A DNA stretch of 64,000 bases. Origin: Cycas panzhihuaensis. Its lineage: Eukaryota > Cycadophyta. Shown here one piece after another: positions 35,183 to 46,819 of this stretch. Under the pieces are notes generated by a model. It was given only the letters and a program-made list of their open reading frames with translations, was not told where the DNA came from and did no database searches. The position numbers and the translations under genes were made by a program. Position 1 is the first letter of the stretch. Every line of letters begins with the position of its first letter. Where the stretch lies: contig CM041465.1 in the NCBI GenBank assembly GCA_023213395.1, forward strand, positions 251,107,741-251,171,740. Direction: 5' to 3'.

Positions 35183-36360
35183 ATGATAACTAACTTTGGT
35201 AGCATGATTATTCTAAATTTTGATGGATCTAATTTTCTAAATTATAGTAGCAGGATGAAACCCATCCTCATATCTAAAGATTTGTGGGAAATTATTAAGA
35301 CAGGTTATGATGATGTTGATAACAATTTCAGTGACAATGAGGAAGAGACTTACAGGGAATATGTCAAGTTAGATAATAAAACTCTAGCTCTTATATTTTG
35401 TACCTTAGAGGACTATATATTACTAAGGGTTAATGAAGTAACCACATCTAAGGAAGCATGGGATACATTGAATTAAATCTATGAAGGAGCTACCTCATCC
35501 AAGCTTCAAACACTTAGAAGCAAGTTTAAAAACTTAAAAATATCACCTAAGGAAGGCATCAATAAATTCATAACTAAGGTCTAAGACTTAGTAAATCAAA
35601 TGAGATCCCTTGGTGAAGTGTTAATTGAATAAAGGGTAGTTGAAAGGATTCTAAAATGTGTAAGATAAGTTAAGAGATTTGAAATGGTTTCTACAAGCAT
35701 TAAAGTGTCCAAAGATCTCAAAACTTTCAAAGTGGAATAACTAAGAGCAATGTTACTCACTGTGGAGCAGAAGAAGCATGCTCAAGAGACATTAGAACAT
35801 GTGTTTACTACAAAGGCTAGGACTAAATCAAATAACTAAGATTAAAGATCTAAAGCAAGGGAATAATCCCTAAGGGGGAGAGAAAGAAACCAAAGGTAAG
35901 ATACCCATTAAGAATAAAAACATAGAGATCAAGGCCCACATCAAAGATATCGAGGTTCAAGTTAAAGGTACTTAAGTCAAAATGATTTTCATAATCACGG
36001 GAGATATGAAGAGTCTAGCCATTGTTGTCATGGCCATAATTGTTACCAAGGCCAAAATAACTATCAAGGACCCAATCTACATTATCAAAATAACTTTCAA
36101 GGTTAAAATTTAGGCAATGGTTATTAAGGACCCAATCTACATTGCCAAAATAACCCTCAAGGCTAACGTTAGGGCCCATATCTAGAAATAGGAAGAATAA
36201 CCTCTAGAGGTAAAGGAATCTCTAGAAACAAAGGTCTTAGCCAAAGAAGTAGAGAACCTATTCAATGCTCATATTACCATAGGATTGGACACACTATAAA
36301 AAGGTGCTTTGCTAAAAATAGCCATCTACCAAGAGGAAGTATCAGTATGACCATTAAATA
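35183..36360 (+). pseudogene. gag: gag of D
   Basis: ATG 35183 opens a frame to 35476 that is a typical copia gag start (LNFDGSNFLNYSSRMKPIL, DLWEIIKTGYDD, TSKEAWDTLN). It continues after stops with SSKLQTLRSKFKNLK. Near 36000-36180 is an Asn/Tyr/Gln/Gly-rich tract made of 60-base repeats. The zinc knuckle near 36260 reads CSYYHRIGHTIKRC, with its second Cys replaced by Tyr. Multiple stops make it non-functional. Confidence 0.75.
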
Positions 36361-36399
36361 CATAGACAATGATTGACTAGTCTTGTCAACCCTTGTAAC

Positions 36400-38000
36400 C
36401 AATGAAGAAGAGGATTGTTGATACATAGATTCTGGGTGCTTAACCCACATGGCACATAAGGAGGAAATATTAAAAACTATTGACAAGACCCAGAAAGGGA
36501 GAATTATGTTTGGAAATAATACAACTCATGAATATAATAGAAAAGGTAACGTTTATATCACCATAGACTCATAAGAGACTAGATACCTTGATGATGTCCT
36601 TCATATCCCAGCACTCAATAAGAATCTACTATCAGTAGGTTAGATGATGGAACAAGATTATAAACTTATTTTTAACAATGGTGAGTGTACCATCAAAAAT
36701 AAAATTTTGAGCAAAGTTATTATAACTAAAGGCAAAATGACTAGTGATAGACTATTTAAACTAGTCATTCCCCTATCTAACAACTATGCATTGAAGACCT
36801 CCACCAAAATTGATAGTGATATATGGCATAAAATATTTGGCTATTTAAACTATGGGAGTTTAGCCCTAATGAAAATAATGAAAATGGTGGAAGGATTACC
36901 TCTAATTAAAATAGATAAAGAATTATGTAAGGGATGTCTTCTTGGTAAACAACATAGAGAAAACTTTCTAGATGGAAGCTATAGAGCTAAAGGTCCACTT
37001 CAGCTAATCTATATAGACCTGTATGGTCCTATGGATGTTTAATCTCTAGTTAGAGCAAAATACTTCATCACCTTCACTAATGATTTTACAAAGAAAACGT
37101 GGGTATATTTCTTGAAGTTTAAATCAGATGCATTCTAATTTTATGGACTTCAAAACCTTTGTGGAAAAATAAAGTGGACATAAAATACTCTCCCTAAGAT
37201 CAGATAATAGGGGAGGGTTTATCTCTAATAAATTTAATACCTATTATACTTATCATGGCATCAAAAGGTAGTCTACTAATCCTTACACTCCACAACAGAA
37301 TATAGCAGTTGAAAGGAAAAATTATACCAGAGTTGAAATGGCTAGGTACATGCTCAAAGACAAGAAATTAGGCCATGAACTTTGGGTGGAAGCTATTCAC
37401 ACTATAGTCTATTTATTAAACATGTATACCACTAAAGCCCTTAGGTGGATTACACCAGAAAAATCTTGGACTAGATACAAACCAAGTATACATCATTTAA
37501 GAGTATTTAGATGCCTTGCATTTACTCATATTTTAGAGCGAAAGAGGATAAATCTTGATGATAAAAGAACTAAATGTATATTTATAGGATATAGTGATGT
37601 TTCCAAACCCTATAAGCTCTCTGATCCTAAAGAAAGAAAAGTCATTATAAGCAGAGATGTAGTATTCAAAGAAGAGGATTTCTACTAGCTAAATATTGAG
37701 AAAGACAAAGGAAAAAATATTATGGTTGAATTTGATTCATCTCCTAAGACTACATATGTGCATCATAAATAAGAATCAAGATCAAATGATGTATCAAGAC
37801 CAAATGATATTAGAACATCTTCACAAAATTAAAGGCTCCCAAAGTGGGTACAAAGGAGCCATGATCTAGCAAAGATGCTAGATAATAATTTTGAAAGGAG
37901 ATCCACATTTTCAAATAGAGTCAATTTTACTCCAATAAGCCAAGTTATGGAATGTTATAAGGCTCACATCTTTGAAGAGGTAAATACCAAGGATGAATGG
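36400..38000 (+). pseudogene. pol: Protease and integrase part of D pol
   Basis: Protease starts near 36415 with CWYIDSGCLTHMA (DSG active site kept). The frame 36644-37042 gives the gag-pre-integrase zinc region (IWHKIFGYLNYGSL...CKGCLLGKQHR) and IYIDLYGP. Integrase core motifs follow across stops: ITFTNDFTKKTW, LRSDNRGGFISNKF near 37200 and PQQNIAVERKN near 37300. The C-terminal part is open from 37338 to 37688. Confidence 0.8.
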
Positions 38001-39935
38001 AAGAATGCCATGTAAGATGAATATAACTCTATCGTCAAGAATGACATTTAGGAGCTAGTTGATCTACCTCCTAATAAAATAACTATTAGAACTAAATAGG
38101 TCTATAAGACTAAGTTCAAATCAAATGGCTTAATAGATAAATACAAAGCAAGGTTAGTAGCCAAGGGTTATGCTAAAAAAGAAGGCATTAATTACAATGA
38201 AACATTTACTCTTGTTACAAGAATAGAAACTATTCACATGATGCTAAGTCTAATAGCTCAAAAAGGTTAGAATATTTACCAAATGGATGTCAAAAACACT
38301 TTTTTCAATGGCTATATTGAAGAAGAGATATATGTTCAGCAGCTAAAAGGTTTTGAAGTTAAGGGGGAAAGAAGACAAAGTATATAAAATCAAAAAGTCC
38401 CTATATGGACTTAAACAAGCACCTATATCTTGGTACTCTAGGATCAATAAATACTTCACAGATCAAGGATTTAAGAGAAGCCAATCAGATTTGAATTTAT
38501 ACATCAAAATTGAGAGAGACTTTATATTGATTGTGAGACTCTATGTTGATGATTTGGTCTACATAAGAAACAACTCCTATCTATCATAAAAATTTAAGGA
38601 TGATATGTGTAAGGAATTAGAAATGATAAACTTATGTCTTATGCACTACTTCCTAGGATTAGAAGTTTAGTAAGATGAAGATGGCATATTTGCCTCTCAA
38701 AGAAAGTATACCTTAGACTTACTTCAAAAGTTTAAGATGAGTGATTCTAAAGCATTGGTCACACCTGCAGAACTTGGAATTAAATTATCTAAACTTAATG
38801 ATTCTAGTCCAGTTAATCCTACACTCTATAGACAATTGATTATAAGCTTGATTTACTTAACATTGATATGACTAAACATTATGCATTCAATTAGTATTGT
38901 GTCAAGATTCATGCATGATCCTAAGACTACACATGAAGAAAAAATAAAATCGTAGAAGCAATGTGATAACAGAACTTTAAACTATGCAAAGAACAAATAG
39001 CATAAACAAGTCAAGCACTCAATAAAGAATACCAGTAGATTTAGGTCTAAGCATAGACCTTTTATTAATCTGAGCCACAACTAAAGAATTGCAGAGATGA
39101 ATAAACTCTAACTCTTCTCATCAACTCATCAAAGACTCATCCACAACCATGTTACATATGTTGTTACATAAGAATATATAGACACAATATTACATGATAT
39201 TGCTTTACAGTTTTACAATACAATGGGCATAAACCACAGGCTGACAAAGACCCCCATAAGACACCTAAAAATTTTTCTTAGGGGCTCTCGCCCCCAAACC
39301 CCTATCTGGGGGGCCACTGGCCCCTTAGACCCCCCAACCAGAGGCCCTACAATGGGCTCCCAGACTCCATACCGGGGCTCGGGTGTAACACCTATACCTA
39401 TGTAATACTTATAAAGTGTTCAACATATCTGACAACACATTAGTAAGCTACTAAGAGAATTCTTAAATATCTAAAAGGCACAACTTATTTTGGGCTACAT
39501 TACAAACCTTTGATAAATTTTAGTTTAATTGGGTATACAAATTTAGATTAGGTAGGATACGTTGATAACAAGTAGCCTACATCAAGATATACATTTAGTT
39601 TAGGATCATCCTCCATAGCTTGGAGTACTAAGAAATAGAATACAGTCTCTTTGTCTACTATAGAAGATGAATATAAAGCAATAGTAGCACGTACATATGA
39701 AATAGTATGGTTATGACATCTACTTCATGATCTTCAAGTAATACAAAATGGTCTTACTAAAATTTGGTGTGATAATCAAAGCATAATACAGATGATACGT
39801 AATCTAGTATTCCATAGAAGAATAAAATATATTGAAACCCACTATCATTTCATAAGGGAATTGGTTTAAGTAGGAGAAATAGAATTGGCCTACTGCAGTA
39901 CTAAAGAATAGGTGGCAAATATATTTACAAAGGTA
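38001..39935 (+). pseudogene. pol: RT and RNase H part of D pol
   Basis: RT motifs run from about 38100 to 38700: [36 protein letters not shown], and the catalytic LYVDDLVYI near 38545. A one-base shift near 38360 separates the first two. RNase H begins near 38930, is interrupted by a 501-bp solo LTR and resumes at 39441 (RILKYLKGTTYFGL). It then shows the relic of the Asp/Ser-rich core near 39560-39680 and ends near 39935. Stops are frequent. Confidence 0.8.
38934..39434 (-). repeat. Solo LTR inserted in the RNase H region of D
   Basis: The 501-bp insert starts TG and ends CA, and is flanked by ACACA at 38929-38933 and 39435-39439. Removing it and one ACACA restores the RNase H reading order (DPKTTH... 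to ...KRILKYL). Orientation is inferred as minus because the complement starts TGTCAGATATG and carries TATA-like tctatatattc. Its CCCC/GGGG-rich middle (39290-39380) is unlike the host element. Confidence 0.85.
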
Positions 39936-39996
39936 CTTGGGAAAATTAAATTTCATAAATTCAGAGAAAAATTTAGAGTTATACAAAATGAATGTC

Positions 39997-40008
39997 ATGG
40001 GGGAGAAT
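39997..40008 (+). other. Polypurine tract of D
   Basis: catgggggagaa directly precedes the 3' LTR, the same arrangement as aagggggagaa in element 0. Confidence 0.8.
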
Positions 40009-40300
40009 GTTAGCAATAATGTTCATTTAATTTATTATTAAGTATGTAATGCCACTTTGGAATGTCGTAGGACTGCCAACAGCCGACATCAATTGACGGG
40101 TATGTATTTTTAATATTTATTTTTAAACAATATTTCTTAATACCAGCGTCGATCGATGGTGGACTTGCCCAACGTCTCGACTATAAATATAGGGTCATAT
40201 GACCCAATGATATTCTTTAATACCTCCTTTTATTTAGAAATATTATTATGTTCTTCAATATGGGCTTGTAATCTGGTTCTACTCAGTCCTCGAGCCTTCA
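40009..40300 (+). repeat. 3' LTR of D
   Basis: This 292-bp LTR runs TGTTAGCAAT to GAGCCTTCA. A TATA-like ctataaatata lies at about 40180. Confidence 0.8.
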
Positions 40301-41150
40301 TTCCTTTGGAAGAGAATATATCTAGTTGTTATTTATAAAGTAGTAATTTCATTTATTGGTTATATTTAACCATTGTAATTAGGCCTTGCTTATTTTAATT
40401 AATTATATAATGCATGCTTACTTATGGGAGGAACAAACTAGTAAAGCATAATCAACTACCCCCTATCAATAAGTTATACATGAATCTTAGATTATGATGA
40501 GAAAAGTTTATATTACTAGCTAATGCAATGCTATACTTTAATTACTTTAGCTCTAAAATTATGATATTTTATTACTTTTGGTTCCATAGATTGAAATACT
40601 TATTAATTTTAATAAGATTATTTAAATTAAATTATGATTTTACATTCATTAACATTGATATTGTTGAAACATGAGATAATTTTATTTTGTGATAATGTAT
40701 TACTATAGGTGAATAACATCATACAAAGAAAGATAAAATTCATCTCATTTATGTGGGCATATGCTAACTCATTTATTAGTTTATTATAAATTAAAATAAT
40801 TAAAATGTCAGAATGAATTGTTATTAAAATAAATATTGTATTAGATATGAAAAAGATAATATCATTCATACATCAATAGGTGATGGGGATCAAATATACC
40901 TAACAAATGACATCATCCTTGTGTAAGAAAGAGATATGGCTAAATAATGAAATCCTTTTGATATCCCACTTTAAGGTAGACATAACAAACTTTGAATAGG
41001 TTAGCATATAATATTCCCTTTATTTGATGGCATTTTATGACCATTTAAAATAAGGAAAAGCCTATAAATTAGGGTTGAAAATGTGTTACTTAATACAAGG
41101 TCCTATTTTCTAAAAAAAACTCTTAAAACTTATTAAGTTAAAAAATCAAG
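40301..41150. other. AT-rich intergenic DNA
   Basis: No gene, repeat boundary or RNA gene recognised. The open frame at 40627-40869 (minus) is low-complexity Ile/Asn-rich and probably chance. Confidence 0.4.
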
Positions 41151-41159
41151 ACATAAGTT

Positions 41160-42000
41160 TAGAATGGATAATTTTTCAAAAGTGGGGATAGGTGGATTCA
41201 TAAGAGATTGATTAGTGAGAAAATGGCTCCCCATACTTCAATAAACTTTTGGGACATAATTTCAATATATAAAAGTTCAATTTATAGAAAAAAAGTCAAA
41301 TACTCATGGTGTGGAAAAACATTGAAAAGAGTTGATCCTTAAAAACAAAATATTTTATAGTAGTTGAGGTTTTACAGTTGCAAGTGAGGAATGATGTCCA
41401 TAATTGCCATAGGCATGTATGACTTGAGACCTTTCTCATATTAGCTACATCACTAATTATTGAGTTTGGAAAATATACTACTCAATTCAGGTTCCCATTT
41501 TTGAAAAATAGTAGTGAAACTCGATAATCAAGGTTGGAAAATATCTAGTTAGAAGACACATTTTAAAAAGGACAAGTTTTTGCAAGTTGATTGAAGTGGA
41601 TTGGTAAGAGATTGTTTGGTGAAAAAATGGCCCGCTATGATTTAGTTGACCATTGATCTAAATTTTTAATACTTGAGACCTCACTATATAGAGAAAAGTC
41701 AAATACTCATGAGTTTGAGAATGTGATTTAATGCTAGAAAACCAAATCTTTTACTTAGTTTAGATCATATTACTTGACATAGTCGCGTGTTATTATATCA
41801 AGCAAGTGAAGAACGGTGCTTGCAATGCCTAAGGGCATGTTTCCCTAGGACCTTTTGCACATTTGCATCACCTTATTATCGACTTCGAAAAATGTGTGAA
41901 CTACATGTCACATAGGCTACAAAATATGTCACAATCATTATACACATTTTCAAAGAGGACAATCTTTTACAAATGGGCGCAAAAGAAACTGGTTCTCTGT
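41160..42000. repeat. Diverged ~400-bp tandem repeats upstream of the receptor kinase
   Basis: ggtggattcataagagattgattagtgagaaaatggc-like sequence at 41191 recurs at 41595 (agtggattggtaagagattg), a spacing of about 404 bases. A third, partial unit is suggested by caaagaggacaatcttttacaaatgg near 41950 against aaaaaggacaagtttttgcaagttg near 41570. Each unit also holds a 'gtcaaatactcatg' line (41297 and 41698). Confidence 0.6.
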
Positions 42001-42083
42001 GCCTTGGTCAACAGTCTTGAACAAATTTTAGATATTGGAAAACCCGGTACCGGGCCTTAGAATTTTATGCGTTACCATTACAA

Positions 42084-42091
42084 TTATAAAT
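42084..42091 (+). promoter_or_regulatory. Possible TATA box of the receptor kinase gene
   Basis: TTATAAAT lies 63 bases before ATG 42154. A transcript from it would probably begin after ATG 42100, which supports 42154 as the start codon. Inferred from position only. Confidence 0.35.
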
Positions 42092-42153
42092 GACTGAGAA
42101 TGTGTCGGCCAATTCCACGGGCGTGTTTTCCTTGTAATCTATTCTCCACGAGC

Positions 42154-45100
42154 ATGGAGGTGCATCATTTAATATTTTTGTTACATCTGCTTTCTTGCTC
42201 AACATCTGCTCAACCATTTCATTCTCGTCCCCACAGCAACAATGTTACGGATCGACAATCTCTATTGAACTTCAAAGGTGGGATCGCTTATCAACCTCCC
42301 CTGGACGATTGGAACGCGGACATTACCTTCTGCAACTGGACGGGTGTCATCTGCTCCTTACGGAGGCAAAGGGTGGTTTCTCTGAATCTTTCGGATATTG
42401 GTTTAGCGGGTTCGATTTCTCCTTTCCTTGGGAATCTCTCCTTTCTTAGGGTTCTGGACCTGTCGGATAACAACCTCCACGGTCATATTCCACCGCAATT
42501 AGGACGCCTCTTTCGCTTAAGGCAACTGCGGTTGCGCAACAATCATCTGGAAGGGCCCATTCCGGCTGAAATAGGTCTCCTCCGGTCTTTGAAGGCTATT
42601 GAACTTGGAACAAACAATCTGACAGGTACCATTCCCTCCTCTTTGGCCAACATCTCCACTTTGCTAAATTTGCAGTTGTATGAAAACCGTCTTCGGGGCC
42701 TTGTTCCTGCTGAAATGGGAATGATCCCTCGACAAAACCTTCTTGATCTGCGGCAAAACCAGCTGGTAGGACAATTCCCTGCTTCACTCTTGAACTGCAC
42801 AGCTCTCCAAGCTTTGGACTCGAGCCACAACCTGTTCAGGAAGGCGCACATTCCATCGGAGCTAGGCGCCAAACTCACCAATTTGCAAAAGCTGACTCTG
42901 TGGGGGAATCAGCTGAGTGGTATTATCCCAACCTCCCTCGCCAATTGTTCCCAACTGCAGATGCTTGATCTGAGCGAGAACCGGCTCAGTGGGACAATTC
43001 CCATGGTGCTGGGGAAATTGCTCTTCCTGCAGAAACTTTTCTTGTACTCTAATGGACTCGTTAGCGGTAGCAACCACACGTTGTCTTTCCTCACCGCTCT
43101 CACCAATTGCTCCCATCTGCAGTCTTTAGATTTGGGTGACAATCATCTGACCGGCGTTTTACCCGTTTCCATTGGCCAACTCTCCATTGGGCCTTATCAC
43201 CTGGACTTGTCACAAAACAATATAGTGGGGAACATACCTCATCAGATTGGAAATCTAACCGGTTTCACGTTTCTGTTATTATATAGCAATGGATTTAGCG
43301 GTCGGATTCCAGCGTCATTCAAAGGACTTCGAAACTTGGAAAGATTGACTATGGAGGTCAACAGATTACAAGGAAACATCCCAACAGAGATTGACCAGCT
43401 TAAAAAGCTAGGAGCATTAGCGCTCGACCGAAACTTGCTTTCTGGAAGAGTCCCCGATTCCTTAGGCGACCTTCAGCAGCTGAGATATCTTTATCTTTAT
43501 CAGAATCAATTATCGGGCAGCATCCCTGCCAGTCTTGGGGAATGCCAGAATTTGGAACTGATCGATCTGTCCTACAACAAATTCACTGGAAACATACCGC
43601 CGGGGGTTGCAGGTCTGCCAAATGTACAGATCTACATCAACATGTCGAGCAATTCGCTAGAAGGACCTTTGCCTTTGGAGATGGGCAAAATGACTATGGT
43701 TCAGGCAATAGATATTTCTGGCAATCATTTATCAAGTACCATCCCAAGTTCACTTGGAAGCTGCATAGCGCTGGAATATCTCAATCTCTCCAATAATGCA
43801 TTACAAGGTGCGATACCGGTCTCCCTTGGTAACTTGGAAAATCTCCAAAACGTGGATCTGTCTTCAAACAACCTGTCAGGTAAAATACCGGAATCCTTGG
43901 GAAAGCTTAGAATGCTTCGCCAGCTGAATTTATCTTTCAACAACTTGACCGGAGAAATCCCAAAAGAAAGGATTTTCCCAAAACTTACTGGTGCATCGTT
44001 TATGGGAAATCCTGCCCTGTGCGGACCGTCAATGTACTTGCACGCATGTCCCACTCCACCAAAGCCTCCAAATCGTTCGCTTCTGAAAAGAGTAACGGTA
44101 CCAGTTGCAACTGCCAGTGCATTTATTGTGTGTTGTTTACTCGTGGGATTGTTCTGGAATCGTAGCTCACTGAATCCATATTGGAGAACTTTTGCTCAGA
44201 ATGTCGAATACCCGAGGATTTCACATGAAGAGCTTATCAATGCAACCAATGGTTTTAGCAGGGCCAACTTGATAGGAATTGGTGGTTTTGGATCGGTATA
44301 CAAAGGGATCTTGAATAGCGGAACAACAGTTGCCATCAAAGTTCTCAATCTGCAAAATGAAGAAGCTCACAAGAGTTTTGATAAAGAATGCAAAGTTCTC
44401 GGAAGAGCTCGACACCGGAATATTGTTAGAATCGTATCATGTTGCTCGAACCATCACTTCAAAGCTTTGGTTTATCAATTCATGCCAAATGGAAGCCTTG
44501 AAAATCTTTTGCATAATACGAATAATACTGAAATAAATGATCCGGATGCCAGCGGATTGAGGTTGAGTCAAACATTGAACATAGCCATAGATATAGCACA
44601 GGGCGTGGCTTATCTACATCATGACTGTTCCGTTGAAATGGTGCACTGTGATTTGAAGCCCAGTAATGTGCTTCTAGACGACACCATGACTGCACATGTA
44701 AGTGACTTTGGGATTGCACGTTTATTCTTTTCGAACAACATGGGCTCGTTCACTTCTTCACTTGCAGTCTTTGGATCCATCGGCTACATCGCACCAGGTA
44801 CTATTTTTGAATCATTCGCAGCAATACTTATTGTAGTCGTTACTTGTTGATCACTAATTAATAGCTTCAAAATTTGATCAGAATATGGATTTGGGGCAAG
44901 GGTTTCAACAAAGGGGGACGTGTTTAGCTATGGCATCGTGTTATTGGAGATGATGACAAAAAGGAGGCCCACCGATGGCATCTTTACTGAAGGACTAACC
45001 CTGCAGAAGTGGGTGGCCCTTGCTTTTCCAGATAGAATAGTGGAAGTGGTGGATATGAACCTGCTAAGGGATGAGAACAGAGATGGAAAGGAACGACACC

Positions 45101-45333
45101 AAATCTTAAACTGTATCATTCAACTCACACTTGTGGGTTTATTATGCACAAGAGAATCACCTGAACAACGACCTTCCATGACTGACATTGTCGGGGTGTT
45201 ACAGATAATCAAGGAGACCTTTCTTGGAACTTCAAGCACATCTAGATTACAATCGGATATATCATCATTGCTTGCCACCGCTAGCAGCGCTAATGTTGGG
45301 CGGTTTGGAAGTCGAAGTCATTCTACATCGTAG
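42154..45333 (+). CDS. LRR receptor-like serine/threonine kinase, LRR-XII type, non-RD
   Basis: A two-exon gene (42154-44797 and 44882-45333) encodes 1031 residues. ATG 42154 begins a clean signal peptide (MEVHHLIFLLHLLSCSTSAQ); the frame opens 54 bases earlier at 42100, but that start would bury it. An LRR N-terminal cap (CNWTGVIC) is followed by about 22 plant-type repeats (LxGxIPxxL), including a longer island with SGSNHTLSFLTALTNC near 43070. A transmembrane segment (VPVATASAFIVCCLLVGLFW) lies near 44100-44160. The kinase has IGIGGFGSVYKG, VAIKVL, HCDLKPSNVLL and DFGIA. Cys in place of Arg before the catalytic Asp makes it non-RD, as in Xa21, FLS2 and EFR, which sense microbial patterns at the plasma membrane. 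Splicing restores GYIAPEYGFG. No stop or frameshift is seen. The ligand is unknown; closest named kin would be At3g47570-like kinases. Confidence 0.93.
44798..44881 (+). other. Intron of the receptor kinase gene
   Basis: This 84-base GT-AG intron (CCAG|GTACTA ... TGATCAG|AATATG, phase 1) interrupts the kinase activation segment between GYIAP and EYGFG. Intron at this place is common in LRR-XII kinases. Confidence 0.92.
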
Positions 45334-46500
45334 GTAGGATTTAATTCTAAATGATTTCAAAAGGAGGGACGAAGGGAACCTCAATGTTCAATTTGGACAG
45401 ACCAACTTGAATCTCCATAGGCACTTAAAGAGGTAGTTTCAACTTATTTAGACATCCATTGCTTCCTATTCAATGACATGGGCAAGTTGAGGGAAACGTT
45501 CGAGTGACTCTTATCTTTATTGAAATTTTCGTCCTTGGGCCATGGGGACACTTTGATAACTACTTTGGTTTGAGATTCTCCCTTGTCTATTATAGTATAA
45601 TAGTAATTAACCTTTTGGTCTAGTGGTTTCGTAGTGCTTAGTTTTTGGTGTGACGTTTTATGTGTTCATAGAAACTAAGAACCCACACTTCTAACTTGGA
45701 ACTATACACACGCATGCACACAAAAATTTGTGTGTGTTTTTCTATGTATGTATAATTAACTTTTATTTTCAAATGAAACAAAGGTATTATTAACCCTCAT
45801 CATTACCTGTAATAATAAATCTATAAAAAAAATTATTTATAATATTATTTTATTTTTGTTATAAAATATGCTTATATTAATCGAAAAGTTACATGCAATA
45901 TACAATAAAAATAGGGGAGAGAGCATAATCCCTCTATTTGCTTGGATGAGAAAATCATAATCACCCCATAGAGACTACAAAATACATATTTCAATGCTTA
46001 TATAAATATTACATTAGGAGAGATTACTATACCCAGCCATCACAAATAAGGGGAGCAAAACCACAACCCAATCCATGATCCCCCTTATCTTTGTTTTGTG
46101 AGGGAGGGGTGGGTTGGGGGTGGTCTTTGTGCAATTTCTAGCCCTTCTAGGTAGTAGCCTCTATATTGATCAAGACCCAAACCTATATGATTTGTTGCTC
46201 TTTAACCATCAGTCTCTACAGGCTAATCTAAAATTTGGAGGCAAAGTGTTATTGCACCTACGGCAAACTCCAATGTGGTGTGTTAAGGTGACTATGATGG
46301 GATCAACTCCTCCCCTTAGATTAACTATGCTATGTTCAAAGCAAAATGAGCTTCCTTCTTCCAAGGGCATAGGGGATATAGTACACAATACAAACCCTTA
46401 ATGATTTATGAGCTTAAAGAGGTGAATTAGCTCTACTTGTACTTTTTTGGCCTACATGCTTATCTGCAATGCATAGGAATTTAATATTTTCAGTGTTATA
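45334..46500. other. 3' flank of the receptor kinase, no gene recognised
   Basis: AT-rich DNA with AATAATAAA near 45808 as a possible polyadenylation signal and a short TG-rich stretch at 45728-45740. A 95-codon open frame at 46114-46401 has no recognisable domain. Confidence 0.4.
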
Positions 46501-46752
46501 TGAAGTGATCCTAAATTGGATCTACTTTGTCAAACTAGAAGAAAGCTAAAGTAAAGCTCTTAAGAGCCCAAATGGTTAGAAATCCTAAATGAATTAACTT
46601 ATAAAAAATTATTTATCAATGAATGATAGTTCTCTATTTATAAGTAATAAATTATTAATTAATAATAATCATAATTGAGACCAATTTCTAATAATTTAAA
46701 ATTTGCTAATTAATCATAATTACACTGAACTCACAAGTTGTGCTAGATCACA
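46501..46752 (-). repeat. 3' LTR of G (left copy)
   Basis: TGAAGTGATCCTAAATTGG ... GATCACA matches 53164-53415 at the same length with scattered changes. Confidence 0.75.
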
Positions 46753-46819
46753 AGGAGTCCCTCCTCTTAGAAAATTCACTTTGTTCATAAAGCATTAGTA
46801 ATAGTGGGTGATATCTGAT

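Larger units (their letters stand above)
32511..40300 (+). mobile_element. Copia retrotransposon D (decayed)
   Basis: A 70-base tail of the 5' LTR, a primer site, a 2.6-kb leader, gag, protease-integrase-RT-RNase H, a polypurine tract and a 292-bp 3' LTR occur in copia order. The 5' LTR is truncated at about 32511, so no target duplication can be read. The coding frames carry many stops (often TAG or TAA within otherwise clear motifs). The RNase H region is split by a solo LTR at 38934-39434. It is older than A and C by its decay. Confidence 0.85.

Noticed and set aside
36000-36190. CRISPR-like spaced repeats
   Set aside because: Two 60-base units inside a gag coding relic in a plant genome; no array structure.
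42100-42153. Upstream ATG of the receptor kinase
   Set aside because: It would put 18 polar and Cys/Pro-rich residues before a clean signal peptide; ATG 42154 fits secretion better.
46114-46401. 95-codon frame downstream of the receptor kinase
   Set aside because: No domain recognised, no homologous repeat nearby, no splice or promoter cue.
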